A DNA stretch of 64,000 bases from Meloidogyne chitwoodi (GCA_015183035.1 JACZZP010000004.1:248001-312000), one strand, 5' to 3'; shown: positions 35,180 to 47,457, counted from the first letter of the stretch. Notes: generated by a model from the sequence alone, not told the origin. Numbers and translations: made by a program.

Positions 35180-35680
35180 TGTTCAGAATTTTAAAATCTT
35201 TATAAAATATATTAAAAATAAAATTATTAAAAATAAAAATATATAAAATAAATGGGGTTTATGATGTATTTTGTTCCAGTTCTGTTATTTTTTGGAAGCA
35301 ATGTTTATCATTGCTATAATTTAAAATATTTTAAAACGTTTTTATGTTTAGATTTTAATTTTTTTTATAAAATATATTAAAAAGTAAAAAAAAAATTATT
35401 AAAAATAAAGAAAAAGGATTAAGATAGGTTCTTATGTATAACATTGGTTATTTTTGGAAGCAATGGCATCATTGCTAAAAAATTTTATCCTGGCGTTTTT
35501 CTAATTTTTTTAAAAAAAAAAGTTATTTATATTTTAGATTTTAAAATTTCTCTATAAAATATATTAAAAATCAGAAAAAAATATTAAAAAATAAAGAAAA
35601 ATAAATCAGTTAAATTTTCTTGAAATCTTTATGTTATTTTTTGGAAGCAATATTTCATTGCTAAAATTTATTTTTACATT
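35180..35680 (+). other. Three tandem hairpin cassettes with different inserts
   Basis: Hairpins at about 35287, 35449 and 35629 all have TATTTTTGGAAGCAAT-like starts (one extra T in two copies) and ATTGCTA closes. Each is preceded by a near-identical block (TATAAAATATATTAAAAA, then AATAAAG in two of them). Between block and hairpin lie about 33 nt that differ completely: segments with GTTTATGATG, AAGATAGGTTC and CAGTTAAATTTTC. Period is about 165-180 bp. This is the clearest case of conserved frame with replaced insert. Confidence 0.75.
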
Positions 35681-36849
35681 TTTTAATTTTTAAAAAGAAA
35701 AGTTATTTAATTTTGTGTGTTAAAAGAGTCAAATAATAAAATTAAAGAATATAATAAATTTAATATTATTGAATTTTTGACATCAAAAGTAATAAAATTT
35801 TTAACAAAAATAATAAAAACCGCAAAAGAAAGAATAAAATCAACATACAAAAATAATAAATAAATTTTATTTGAATGACTAGATTGTAAAAAAAGAAAAA
35901 AGAAGAAAATGCATGATTGAGGGGGAAGATGAATAAAAGAAAAAAAATTTTTTTTGATGGAAAACGTGTAGTAAGGAAAATTGTTTACAAAAAGGGCAGC
36001 TGCAAAAACATGGAAAAATTTAATTGATTTGTGTGGTTGTTCCAAATATTCGCGAAAACAAATTATTTGAAATTAATGTTAAAAAGGGGTAATTAACAGA
36101 TAAAATTATTAAAAATAAAAAATAATATTTTAAGAAAATTTTCGGACTTTGCAAAAATCCGGTCAGTTCGGCGCGAAAACTAAATAAAAATTAATTGTGC
36201 TTAGAATGTTCTTTTTAATTAATTTGATTGACATAATTTTGTAAAAATAATTTTTTAAGATTTTTATTGTTCAATAGCTTATCTAATTACTAATTTTATG
36301 CATTCAATTTTAATTTAACACTCAAAAAAATTCTAAAATAAAAAATAAATAATTAGTTTGTAGCAATAATTAACGAAAAATATAACTAAAAAAATTGCGC
36401 GTATAAATGGGTTGTTATAATAAAATGAGATGAGAAAATTCATTGAATTGGAATTGCGACTGTCTCAATAAAAACCGGAAAAATGCAAAGAAGAATAAAT
36501 AATTAGTATATTATTGTGGTTAGTGCAATTAAAATAAGAGGGAGAGAAATAAGTAAAAAAGATTGAAAAATCAACAATTGAATTTATATATAATTGGAAA
36601 ATAAAATACGAATTCCGAAACAAAATGTAAAAAAATAAAAACCGAAATACGAAATAAAATGGTTTAAAAATCCTAAAATTTCAAAAAAAAAAATTAAAAA
36701 AATTTTAAAAATTTCGGATTTCGTTCAAAAAAAAAAAAATTTGGGAAAAAATAAAAATTTTTTAGAAAGATTGCAACATATATAAAATTTAATTATTTTT
36801 CTTTAAATATATATATATAAGTTAAATTAGAAAGTTTGGCATTTAGAAT

Positions 36850-36905
36850 TTTTTTGATTTCTAAGTATTTTTGCAAGTCAAAGCTTTTGCTTTAGACTAA
36901 TTTAT
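36850..36905 (+). other. Hairpin of the common family
   Basis: TATTTTTGCAAGTCAAAGC, loop, GCTTTAGACTAA. Another copy with a longer loop lies at about 37702-37742 (TATTTTTGTAAGTCATTC ... GAATTGACTATT). Confidence 0.5.
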
Positions 36906-37030
36906 TGGTGATTTTTTAAGCTTGCTTTAAAAAAATAAATTTTTCTTTAATTTTCTGGTGTGGAATTTTTAGAGATTTTAAACGTTATTTAATATTAGAA
37001 AGGGCAAAAGTGATGTATGCAAAATAATTA

Positions 37031-37606
37031 GTTAAATGTCCAGTTGATGTCCCTACCTGTCCGCAAAGAGAATTCGCTCTTTTCTTTCCTTCTCTTGCAT
37101 TTTTGGCGTTAGGATAAGTGCACTCTTATTTTTCCTCTTACTGTAATATGACTTTTGGCACTTTGAAAGTAATGGATAAAATAATTAAAATTAATTAATA
37201 ATAAAGTGAAAATATATTTATTTTAAAAGTGAACAAAGATTAATCATCAAAGAACATAAATTTGTGAAAACATTCTCAAATATACTATTTATAGAAGATT
37301 GGGGGGGATAGCAACCTTTTATGGGAATGAAGGGATAAAAACCAGTAAAAGGACAAATATTTAGGTAATTCATTTTCTGTAATATGTCTCATCTGACGGA
37401 CAATTCTGAATCTTAATTTAAATATATTTTCACTTTATTATTAATTAATTTTAATTATTTTATCCATTACTTTCAAAGTGCCAAAAGGCATATTATAGTG
37501 GAGAGGAAAAATAAGCGTGCACTTCTCCCAACGCCAAAAATGCAAGAGAAGAAAAGAAAGAGCGAATTCTCTTTGCGGACAGGTGGGGAGTCACTGGACA
37601 TTTACC
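37031..37606. mobile_element. Fold-back element with 9-bp target duplication
   Basis: 576 bp; arms of about 200 bp carry TAAATGTCCAGT, CCTGTCCGCAAAGAGAATTC and TGCATTTTTGGCGTTAGG. Flanked by a perfect AAATAATTA (37022-37030, 37607-37615). Same family as 61792-62433, which shares the TTTTTGGCGTTAGGA block and TTTGGCAC. Mutator-like origin is possible. Confidence 0.92.
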
Positions 37607-38316
37607 AAATAATTACTTAATATTAATTTTATTAAATTATTTAAATTATATGTATAATTTAAAGTTTGTTCCTAATTGTAGAATATTTGTTATAATTTGA
37701 TTTATTTTTGTAAGTCATTCTTATTGTTGGGAATTGACTATTAAATTAAATAAATGTGTTGAAATCTATTATAAATTAAGAAATTCAAGCCAGAGGAACT
37801 TTAGAAATTTTGCTTTTATATTTTTTCAATTTTTTAATTTGGAAAAAAATTATTTTTGTTTGATAAAATTCACTCGAGAAAACTAAATAAAAGTAAGGAA
37901 AATAATAAATTAAAAAATATGTAAAGTTTTATAACATTTCATATTTACATAACACATATAACTAGCATTCATGATAAAAATGAAATAAAATATTTGTAAG
38001 GTAATTAAATGTTGAAATAATAAAAATAAACATAAAATAACTTGCAGGAGAAAATTAATATATCAAAAGTCGGAAGGATAAAAAGAAGAAAAATTCCTAA
38101 TTACTCCAGAGTTGACGTGTTATCAAATTTATTTAGATATTTTTATTATAGATCCACAAAAAGATGGGAAAAAACATTAAAAAAATAATTTGATAAAACT
38201 GGACCTGTGGTTTGTCCAAGTTAAAAATAGAAGAAAATTTTGTTTGGAAATATACAAAAATTTGTATATTAATTAAAGAAAAGAAGATTTGTTTTTGTAA
38301 AATACATAAAACATTG

Positions 38317-39008
38317 GGGTACAGCCCGACTAGTCGCCGGCCGACTTGTCGCGACCGACTTGTCGCGACTCATTAGTCGCCGGCCGATTAGTCGCGAGGC
38401 CGATTAGTCGCCGGCCAACTCGCCGCGACTGCCTATTTTTAAATTTTTTTTAATTTTTTCTCATTCCATTATAGAAACTACTAAATGTAAATATTCTTAA
38501 ATTTTTTTATCTTTGTAATTCATTCTATATTTTTACAACATGTATATAAATCCTTGTTTAGTTTTGAAAAGTGACTGACTACTAGTTTACGAACAGGACT
38601 GGATCCTGACCAAGATTTTACAGAATCTTGTGCTAAAATCCTGTTATTTTTATGATTTACAGGATTAGCCCTGTTGAATCCTGTCCAATAAAATTTCAAA
38701 ACCTAATCCATTAACAGGATCCTGCAAGGTGATTTTTCCGGTCTCTACTGACTACCACACTTAGAGTTTTAAAAAATTTTTAACTATAGCAAGTGTTTAG
38801 TTTCAACAAAGTGGCCCACCCTATTGAATAAAAGTTTTTATTTAAAAATATATAATGTTTTTGTTGGTAGAATTAAGTTTGCATAAATATAGGCAGTCGC
38901 GGCGAGTCGGTCGGCGACTAATCGGCCTCGCGACTAATCGGCCGGCGACTAATGAGTCGCGACAAGTCGGTCGCGACAAGTCGGCCGGCGACTAATCGGG
39001 CGTGTCCC
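38317..39008. mobile_element. GC-rich-ended transposon with 9-bp duplication
   Basis: 692 bp with ends of about 120 bp made of TAGTCGCCGGCCGA / TTGTCGCGACCGA sub-repeats, very GC-rich against the background. Flanked by AAAACATTG (38308-38316, 39009-39017). The middle (38430-38880) is AT-rich with GGATCCTG / CAGGATTT words and no open frame. The GGGTACA terminus resembles the MITE at 20580-20780. Confidence 0.9.
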
Positions 39009-39492
39009 AAAACATTGGACTGTTAATTATAAATGGAAAAACCTTCAATTTTTGAGTCTATGAAGCTTTTTTAACAACTTGTTTTGCACTTTTCTTTCTG
39101 AATTAATAAACAACAAAGGAATATATCACTAGCAGCCGCGGTAATTTAAGCTTTTCAATGCAACAAATAATATAGAATTATTCAAAAACCGATTGTAAAA
39201 ATAAAAAAGAAAAGCGCTTGCCTCAGAACACAACCCACCCTACCTAAATACCAAAAATAAATCCAATCATCTAAATATTTATTTTAAATTTTTTGAAAAT
39301 TTTTAAAATAAATTTAATTAACAACTTTTAGTTTTACAGAATTATTTTATAACAATAGTATATAAATAAATTAAATTTTCTATATAAATCCATTTAATTA
39401 TAAATTGTTGGTTATTTTGTAAGGAACTTATGAAAGCAACAAACTAAAATTTATTACATTATTTTTAAAAATTAAAAAAAAATTATATATAA

Positions 39493-39636
39493 TTACTTGT
39501 CAAATTCATGCCATAGTCCAGTACACGGACACAAACCTGGGCCGCAATTACAAATACTACAGCAAGGTTGTTGATTAGACAGTGAACATAGCATTGTCAA
39601 AACCAATAATAAATTTACAAAAATTTCTCTAATCAT
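39493..39636 (-). CDS. Small cysteine-rich secreted peptide (47 residues)
   Basis: A single-exon open frame starts MIREIFVNLLLVLTMLCSLS, a clear signal peptide. The mature part is about 28 residues and holds six cysteines: QQPCCSICNCGPGLCPCTG, then LWHEFDK and stop. The CC-x2-C-x-C-x4-C-x-C spacing is too regular to be chance and suggests three disulfides or metal binding. A TATA-like AT-rich stretch lies upstream. I do not recognise the family. Size, secretion signal and cysteine content fit a secreted effector-like or defence peptide in a parasitic nematode, but that is inference. An additional downstream exon cannot be excluded. Confidence 0.65.
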   Translation of the reverse strand: MIREIFVNLLLVLTMLCSLSNQQPCCSICNCGPGLCPCTGLWHEFDK

Positions 39637-40335
39637 TTATAAGATTAAATGTTTTAATTTTAGAATATTTAAGAATATATATAAATACTAGTATAATTTC
39701 TTTCGAATTTATAAGGAATAAAAAGGCCATTTATTAAAAATTTTTTGCCTAAAATAAAAATTTATTAACATGGAAATATTATAAGAGATACGACTAAACA
39801 TAGGTATATTAAAGTTAAAGCAACAATTAATTTTTTTTGTATTGGTGAAACAAAATTTTAATACTATTTATTTATTAAAAATTTATTTTATTCCTCAATT
39901 TAATGTGGCAAAATATTAAAAAATTTTAAAAACAAGTAAACAATGTTTTAATAAAAATAAAGCAATAAAAACGTTGCATAATTCGTCAGTTAAGAAAAGA
40001 CTAAATACATTAAAAATTATTTTATTTCCTGTTATTTTTATTTATTAGCTAAAATTTTATTAAAACTATTTTTGCTGAAAATATTCATTCAAGATATGCC
40101 TTTACTTATTCCAAATTTAAAAAATATTTTTCTCAAATCATTCAAGCTAATGATAAAGAAATACAGGTACTTTTACATTATCCATACACAGATTTTACAA
40201 TTATTAGATATGTAGTAGAGATCAGCCGAATATTCGACGAATTTTTTCGAATATTCAATCGATTTTTTTTTTCGAATTATTCGATTCGAATTCGATTTTA
40301 GCAAAATCCCGATCTCTAATATTATACATATGTAG

Positions 40336-40556
40336 CAGGGATGGGCAAAATCTGAAAATAAAAAACGAAAGACGAAATAAAAATGGCTCAAAAACACGAA
40401 ATAATACGAAATTACGAAAGTAAAGAAATTACGAAATACGAAATTACCCCAAAAAAATTTTTTTTTATTACAAAATTTTAAAAAATTCTTAATTTCAAAA
40501 ATTTCGTATTTCGTCCAAAAATACGAAAGACGAAATACGAAAGCTGCCCATCCCTG
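40336..40556. mobile_element. hAT-like MITE
   Basis: 221 bp with terminal CAGGGATGGGCA / TGCCCATCCCTG and a perfect 8-bp duplication ATATGTAG (40328-40335, 40557-40564). The body repeats ACGAAATACGAAA words. CAGGG ends and an 8-bp duplication are typical of hAT elements. A degenerate relative may lie at 36590-36730. Confidence 0.92.
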
Positions 40557-40676
40557 ATATGTAGTATTATTTTATTACTGAATAGTATTTTTAAAGTATA
40601 AAAGCATACTTTTGTAGATATTGACATTCCTCCCATTTTTATTAAAAATACTTACATTTATTTTTAGATATTTAAA

Positions 40677-41093
40677 GGCAATCCTTCGGAATTGTGGTCC
40701 CATCGAAAAAATTAAATAATTCTGAAAACATGTTTCTAAGGGTAATTTGGGGCGCTGATCACGAATCTGAGGTCATATTTTGTCTATGATTTTTAATCAA
40801 GTACTTGATTTTTTGAAAAAATAATTTTTCAGCGAAAAATGACAGACTATTCGATTCATCTCATTGAGCTGAATCGATAGTACCACTCCTGTTTTATAGA
40901 AAAGAATATGGACCGAATTACAAGCGATTAAAAATCGTAAATCATCCACATGATTAACTAAAAATCATTGATAAAATCAAGTGATAGACAAAATATGACC
41001 TCAGAATCGTGATCAGCGCCCCAAATTAGCCCTAGAAACATGTTTTCAGAATTATTTAATTTTTTGATGGGACCACAATTCCGAAGGATTGCC
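40677..41093. mobile_element. MITE with 8-bp target duplication
   Basis: 417 bp with arms of about 125 bp starting GGCAATCCTTCGGAATTG, flanked by TATTTAAA (40669-40676, 41094-41101). The centre holds TCGATTCATCTCATTGAGCT. Superfamily uncertain (hAT-like by duplication length). Confidence 0.92.
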
Positions 41094-41931
41094 TATTTAA
41101 ACATAATTTTGTGATATTTTGTAATGTTCCACGGACGCAGACGCATTTTCTGCGAGCCGTTTAGCTCTTCTATATTTTTTTGATTTTCAAGAGCCAGCGT
41201 TTTAGTTTCCACAAAAAATATATTCATACTCAACAGAATGAGAGTAATTAATTGGTATGTGTTTTAAATATTAAAATAATGGGCGTTGTAACAGAAAAAT
41301 TCACTAAATAATTGACCAATTTTAAAATCATCTTTTAAATTATTTTTAGCAATTTATTTAATTAGTTAAATTTAAATTAATTTTATTATTAATTTATATT
41401 TTTTATTATTTAAAAAATTAAAATGTTATATACCTAAGTATATATCTAAATTAATGGTAACTTTATTGCACTCAATCAGTACAATTTATTATTTATTTTA
41501 AAATATTGAATTTTCGAAATAATATTTTAATAAAAAAATTAAATCAATTTTTTTAATGGTCAAATTTAAAAAAAAATTTTTTGAGAGTAAGCTCTTGCAT
41601 TGGTAGGTTATATTTAATATTATCCAATCAAGCTTACTATTATAATTATTTGTTTTTAAATAATTTCGTCTATTATTTTTTTACTTTTCTGTTAAAATTA
41701 ATTAAAATTATTTTTAAAAAAAATTTTAAATTAACCTGGGTGGTATTAAAAATATAAATTTACAGTGTGGTTTATTTGCGTGCTAAATAAATGTCAAGAT
41801 TTATTTTTAATTGGCAAAAACTAACTTAAAATACAATTTTTATATAAAAGTATTTAAAGACAAAAACGACTGTTAAATTAATATTTGTTAATTTACTTTA
41901 TTTTAAAGCATAGTCGACCACACATTTTCAA

Positions 41932-43598
41932 ATGACTTTCAAATTAGAAAATTTTTGGTTAATTAACAGAATCGGTTCAATTATTACTTCTATTATATGT
42001 ACTATTTTTTTGTTAATATTAATACGTCCACTATATAAATTTTCAAAAGAAAGAATTCCACTCTTCATTTTGTTTAGTAAGGTAATTGTTTGTGAACATT
42101 TCAGCCGGTAAAATATGACTATTACAACGGGCGATTAAACGGCCGTTGTCAAATGATACAGAACCTTTTTTGCAAATTTTTACAATAATTAAATATTTAA
42201 TTTTAGTCATGTTTTAACATTATATCTCAACTCATAATGATTTTACAACTTGTAGTGTATCTATTACCTTTACCAAACTCAATAATTGATTACATCAATA
42301 ATTATTTTACAATTCCTGCTTATCAATTCGGATTAAATGCATCATATTTCCATATGGCTGTTTTGGCATTAAATCGATTTCATGCAGTTTTCTTTATATT
42401 TAGTTATCAAAATGTATGGAAAAAAAGGTTTAATTTTTTATTAAAATTTATATTTATTTTTAACAGTAATATTAAATATATTATTTTTGCTACATGTCTT
42501 TTTACATTTGTTTATACAACCGTACAATTTACATTAATCTATACAGGAGTAACCATTGGAATTTTAAGGTAAAAAAAAGGACTAATAAATTTTTCAGTAT
42601 TTTCAAATTGCGCAAGATTTAATATTTTTCCCATAAAAGATTATTTTTTAAATAAGAGAAACGATCTGAAAATAACTACAATTGTTTTTTTGTAAAGAAT
42701 ATTATAACTTGCGGACAAAAATTGCAGACTTTTTGGTCATAAAAGTTTAAAATACACATATAATTTTCCAGCATTATTGTAAATGGAATATTTATGGGTG
42801 GAGATTTATTTCTTCTAATTTCGTTTTGTATATCTGTATTAATTTATTCTGCTGTTCTGACAAAATTTTGCTACGATTACAGTATGTTATTTTTTATTCA
42901 TTACATTAGTCAAAAAATGGTATAAAATGTTATTTTTAAAAGAATTTTAAAAATAAACTCACCTCGGAAGTTTCAACGCTAAAAGCTCTTCAAAATAAGC
43001 TTTCATTACTTTACAATTTTTACCAAAAATGAGCTTGGTCCCCTCTATGCCTTTTTTACTTTCGAGTCTGTATCTCGATTCTATTTATTTCTGTAAACCG
43101 AGAGTGTACTAGAGATAGTAATTTTGAAAAATCCTTGATCTGGATCTTGATTTATTTTATTGACCTGGACAGTACTGTTAACTTTAATTTATTTAAGAAT
43201 TCAAAAATACTCAATCATCTGGAAACGAAAATACGTCAAAAGGTCGTATTTTAATTTTTATAATATGTTTGGTTAGCATTTCTCCTTGCCCTATATTAAT
43301 TGGATTATATTATTTAAATAATTCTTATGCAATCTACGCATTTAATTCAAAAGATGACCAAACAACTTTATTCACAATTGAATTTATCATTTATAATTCT
43401 GATTTTACTTTAATTCAATGCATTGAAGAATTTAGTTTATTTATAATTTCAAAAGATTTTCGTAAATTAGTTAAAAATCAATTTAAAAGAAATGTTCAAA
43501 TTAATAATGCATCTCCAACTGTTTTTATTTCGAATAATTCACAAAATGTTAGAATTCGTCAAATTAATGTTCAACGAAATAATTTGATAAATAATTGA
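41932..43598 (+). CDS. Serpentine (7TM) chemoreceptor
   Basis: Nematode G-protein-coupled receptor, expected in the plasma membrane of sensory or other cells. Exons 41932-42081, 42207-42568, 42772-42881 and 43198-43598 join in phase. A further 39-nt in-frame intron (42428-42466) is likely, giving about 327 residues. TM1 is in SIITSIICTIFLLILI. TM2 is in IISQLIMILQLVVYLLPL. TM3 ends ALNRFHAVFF, in the place of the DRY-like motif. TM4-5 follow (CLFTFVYTTVQFTLIY, GDLFLLISFCISVLIYS). TM6-7 are ILIFIICLVSISPCPI and the region before FSLFIISKDFRKLVKNQFKR, a typical serpentine tail. Subfamily (srv/srx/srg-like) not settled. The last intron holds Merlin-like TIR remnant sequence near 42710 in the preceding intron. 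Confidence 0.88.
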
Positions 43599-43794
43599 AT
43601 TTTTAGATTTTTAATAAAATTATTTTCCCATAAAAGGTTAAGTAAGGATACTCACCACATTGAAATTTTTAAGATTATTTTTAAGTTAATTTTATTTAAA
43701 TATTTTTTTTGCTTAAATTTAAAAAATATGATATACTTAAATTGTTTTGTGAATAAAAAATTAATTTTTAAAATTGTAAAAATTTTTAATTTGT

Positions 43795-46700
43795 CTATAT
43801 ACCACTAATAATGTTATTACAAGGTTTTACAGCAATTGTATTATTTTGATTTTTTCCTAAAATTTTCTTCAAAAATGATTTAATTAGATTGAATTCCTTC
43901 TTATATGCTTTATTGTAATCAGTACTGAAAAATTAAAAAAAATTTAATTTAAATATTTTTTATCAATGCGTCGCAAGAAAGGACGATTCAGAGAAGCTCA
44001 TATAACTTTTTTCATTTTAAACCTTTTCAAATAATTTTTATGTCATTCGAAAAAGCTCTAAAAGGCAAGTCTTTTCACTAATTAGACCGATCAGATCAGT
44101 TTATTTTAAAAAACGTTATGCCCGAAAAACGCGAAAATCACGATTTTCCACGTTTATGGAGCTATAACTTTTTGTTGAGTGATCTGATTGGATCGGTCCA
44201 ATTAGTTAAATTAATCCGCTTATCGGCTGCTTTCGATTAATAAAAGAATCATTCAGATCAGTTAAGATATAAAAAAGTTATGGCCAAAAATAACAGGCTA
44301 CTCTGAAACGACCGACTTTGAAACGTCCCCTACCCAATTAAATGTATTTTTTGCTGTACTAACAATTAATACACATTTTTAAAAAAACGTCAAAGGTTGG
44401 TATCAATCTTTTCTGTTACTTAGTTTTACCAATTAACACACATATTTACTTTTATGAGCCACCTTTCCTAAACTTTAACCAAAAAAGATCTCTTCCTTAA
44501 ATTAATTAAATTAAAAAATAAACCTGTTAATAAAAAGAATTGGTGTCGTAGACATACCAGATAAATTAATTAACAATCCAGGAAATATTATAAGATTTAA
44601 AAAACGAATAGGATTGCTACATTTAATTGGAGTTAGAACAAAAAGCATAAATGAAAAATTGATCAAATAACAGCCAATATTGACAAATACAATTATAAAT
44701 AATGATCGCCAAAGTTTGGATTTTTTGTCGGTATTGGGTGAGACTTGAAAAGAAAAAATTTAGTTAAATTATTTAAATGAAAAAGAAACAGAAAGAAAAA
44801 AGAAGTTTAAAATTTCAGTTTTCCCTTCTTGGCTTTAGTACTTGTGTAGTTTACGTTCACCAAAAAATATAATTTATCATTAAAAAGAAATTGGACTTTT
44901 TGCCAGTAACAAATTGTCAGTTGTTCATATTTGTTTAACAAAAATCACAACGATTGACGTTTTGTTACTGGCAAAATGTCCATTTTCTTATTAATGATAA
45001 ATTATATTTTTTTGAGAACGTAAACTACTCAAAGTAACTTGGCTTTAATAAAATAAAGAAAATAAATAAATAAAAAATATATTACCTTTAACAACTTTAA
45101 CAATAATTCCAATAATAAAATAAGGAATCACCGCTGGAGCAAAAAATAAAGGAGAAAGAACAAATGACCAAAGTTTGCTATCCATCGCCAGCATACCCAT
45201 TGTATCACCTATACTTCCATTAACTGGCCATTCCGGAAATTGTAAAACAATTGTTACAGTTCTGTATAAGAGGAATAAATTACATATTAAAATAACTGTT
45301 AGATGTGCACAAATGTATGAATTTCGTTTTAATGCTTTATAACTGAAAAAAAAAATAAAAATTAATTTTTTTAACTTTTTAAATTCGTTAAAATGGTCAA
45401 AAACTAATTTTTATGTCTTCAAAAATGAAAAAAAAATGGAAAATTTAACTGATATAAATCAGTTTCCAAAAAATTAAGAGGAACCAAACAAATTATACCT
45501 ACCTACACAATTTTTAGCAGTATAAAAGGCAAAATAATTGAAAAAATATTTATTTAATATTATGTTAAAAAAATTTTTTTTTAATGCATAACTCAACGAC
45601 CCATTTATTCGCAAAAAAATATTTTATTTTTCAATACATTTTTATCATATTTTAATTTAAATTTTTTTATAATTTTTGAATTGGGGTATTTATCTAAAAT
45701 ATATACAATTTCCAACATTTTAAAAATATGAGAAAACAAAATATATTTCGTTTCAAATTTAAGCTAAAATTAGCCAAGCATTGCTGACTTACAAAAATAC
45801 ACTCTCTCTAAAAATAGGATTTATAATTTTTCTAAAAATTAATAAAATAATATCACTTAATTTTTAAAAATTAACTATTTTGTAATTAAAAAAGAGAAGA
45901 ATATAAATTAAAAAAACATACAAAAAAGGAAAAAGAACAGCCAAAAGTCTATCAAAACTAAGAGAATACATAATAAACAAAGCTGAATTAAATCCAATAA
46001 TTACTTGTAAATGAAATATTAAAATTATTTTAAAAGGAATTAAATTAATTCCATTTACAGTAATATATAAAAAGACAAAATGTGCTGTTTCTGAACAAAT
46101 TTCAAACAAAACATTAATTATAATTAAAATAGCTGTTTTACTTCCAAGTGTTAAATATTGTTTTCTAAAAAATTTAAATTAAAAAGTTGAAATTTAATTT
46201 TTTATTTTTTTGTTATTATTTACTAAAGGCTTTTAGCAATTTAATAAAATTAAAAAATAAATTTTAGTCTAAAGGAGAAAGGCTTTGACTTACAAAAATA
46301 TTACTACGAGACATACTGACGGAATGATTTTTTGTATTTTGTTTATAGTACTTATCGATAAAATAAACAAATTAAAAATATGGTGTAATTTTAAATTAGA
46401 AATATTATAAATAAAAACAATTAAAGTGAAAATGTTACTTCAGTCGAAATTGAAACTTTTAAATAATTTATTTAAACAGCCCATTTATTCGCAAAAAAAA
46501 ATATTTTATTTTTTTAATTAATTTTTAGCATTTTTTAATATTTTAATTATATTTTTATTTTTTAATTTTTTTTAAAAAATGTAAATATTTATTAAAATAA
46601 AATATAAAAATTAGCCTGTATTTAAAAGTTATGTAGCAAACACTTAAATTAAGCGGAATTCCAATTAAAGAAGTCAAAGAAAATTCAATTGCTGGTATAA

Positions 46701-46822
46701 TTAAATCTAATTTTACTCCATCATTTTTGTTTGATAAATAAGTTGGCTGAATTAAATTAATTAAAAAAAATTTTTATTTAAAGAAATTATTTTCTTACGT
46801 CCAAAGATGGTCCACAGTTCAT
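43795..46822 (-). CDS. Serpentine (7TM) chemoreceptor, possibly srsx-like
   Basis: Exons (approximate): 46815-46822 plus 46618-46748 (MNCGPSLDPTYLSNKNDG, IIPAIEFSLTSLIGIPLNL), 45910-46166 (TM2-3, ending LSFDRLLAVLFPF), 45085-45345 (ICAHLTVILICNLFLLY ... FAPAVIPYFIIGIIVKV), 44525-44748 (SLFIIVFVNIGCYLINFSFM ... LSGMSTTPILFINR) and 43795-43925. The tail is TDYNKAYKKEFNLIKSF with the stop at 43795-43797. Seven hydrophobic segments can be counted. The DRLLAVLFP motif after TM3 is typical of Srsx-type receptors. It converges on the + strand receptor 197 bp away. A palindromic element (44838-45037) and hairpins lie in introns. Not all splice sites were phase-checked. Confidence 0.82.
44838..45037. 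mobile_element. Palindromic MITE in a receptor intron
   Basis: About 200 bp. The arms share TAGTTTACGTTC and AAATTGGACTTTTTGCCAGT (right arm with small changes). The direct repeat CTTGGCTTTA at 44828-44837 and 45038-45047 is a 9-10 bp target duplication. Confidence 0.85.
45757..45895 (-). other. Hairpin cassette in a receptor intron
   Basis: AATTAGCCAAGCATTGCTGA then CTTACAAAAATA on the + strand, then about 40 nt copy-specific, then an AT block with AATAAAATAATATC. Same arrangement and same orientation as the receptor gene. Another hairpin with a weaker stem is near 46275-46305. Confidence 0.6.
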
Positions 46823-47120
46823 TTTTTGTTAAATTTTTAAAATAATATTTTATTTTTTTTTAAATTCTGTCAATTTCAGTAATATTCAAATTTTAATAAT
46901 CTTTAATAATTTTTTAAAATATTTTTTTAACAAATAAAATGTTAACTTTGACAGAATTGTAGCGCCTTTTTAAAGTAAAATTAATTTAATTCGTCTTTAT
47001 TTAATTTATATTTACCAATATTATTTAATATTTTGAATATAAACATTATTTAATGCCAACAAACAATTTTAACATAATAATTAAAAAAAAATTTTTTCTC
47101 TTTTAAAATGATAATTATAT
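46823..47120. other. Upstream region of the - strand receptor
   Basis: AT-rich. TGTCAATTTCAGTAATATTC and a partly matching inverted stretch near 46940 (TTAACTTTGACAGAATT) make a loose palindrome. No gene is supported. Confidence 0.4.
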
Positions 47121-47457
47121 GGTACATTGCGGACAAACTTTTGCGGACAAATTTATTTATATAAAACGACTACAATAAAAAGTTACTCCAATGGCCAATA
47201 TTTTCCCCAAGCAATCATAATTTCTTCAAAAACGTCTCTACATCTTTTTCAGTTGCTGGCAAATCCCAAATTTTCATTATAAAGGTAAAATAGAATATTA
47301 AAAATCAAATATAAAATGATAGAATGACTAAATAAAATAGTAAATTAAAAATAAATAAAATTTAATGAATATAAAATAATAGACTGCATTTTTTTATTAT
47401 TAAAATTGTCTATTTATATATAAATTTGTCCGCAAAAGTTTGTCCGCAATGTCGGGG
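47121..47457. mobile_element. Decayed Merlin-like element
   Basis: Inverted ends of about 38 bp (ATTGCGGACAAACTTTTGCG, then GACAAATTTAT) face each other. On the - strand, about 47210-47285 can be read as MKIWDLPATEKDVETFLKKL before a stop, resembling the N-terminus of Merlin-type transposases. The left end is GGTACATTGCGG. No clear target duplication was found, so boundaries are approximate. Confidence 0.6.

Noticed and set aside
35707..36045. 112-codon open frame on the - strand (hydrophobic)
   Set aside because: Phe/Ile/Leu-rich translation is what AT-rich DNA gives by chance; no splice partners or conserved motif seen.
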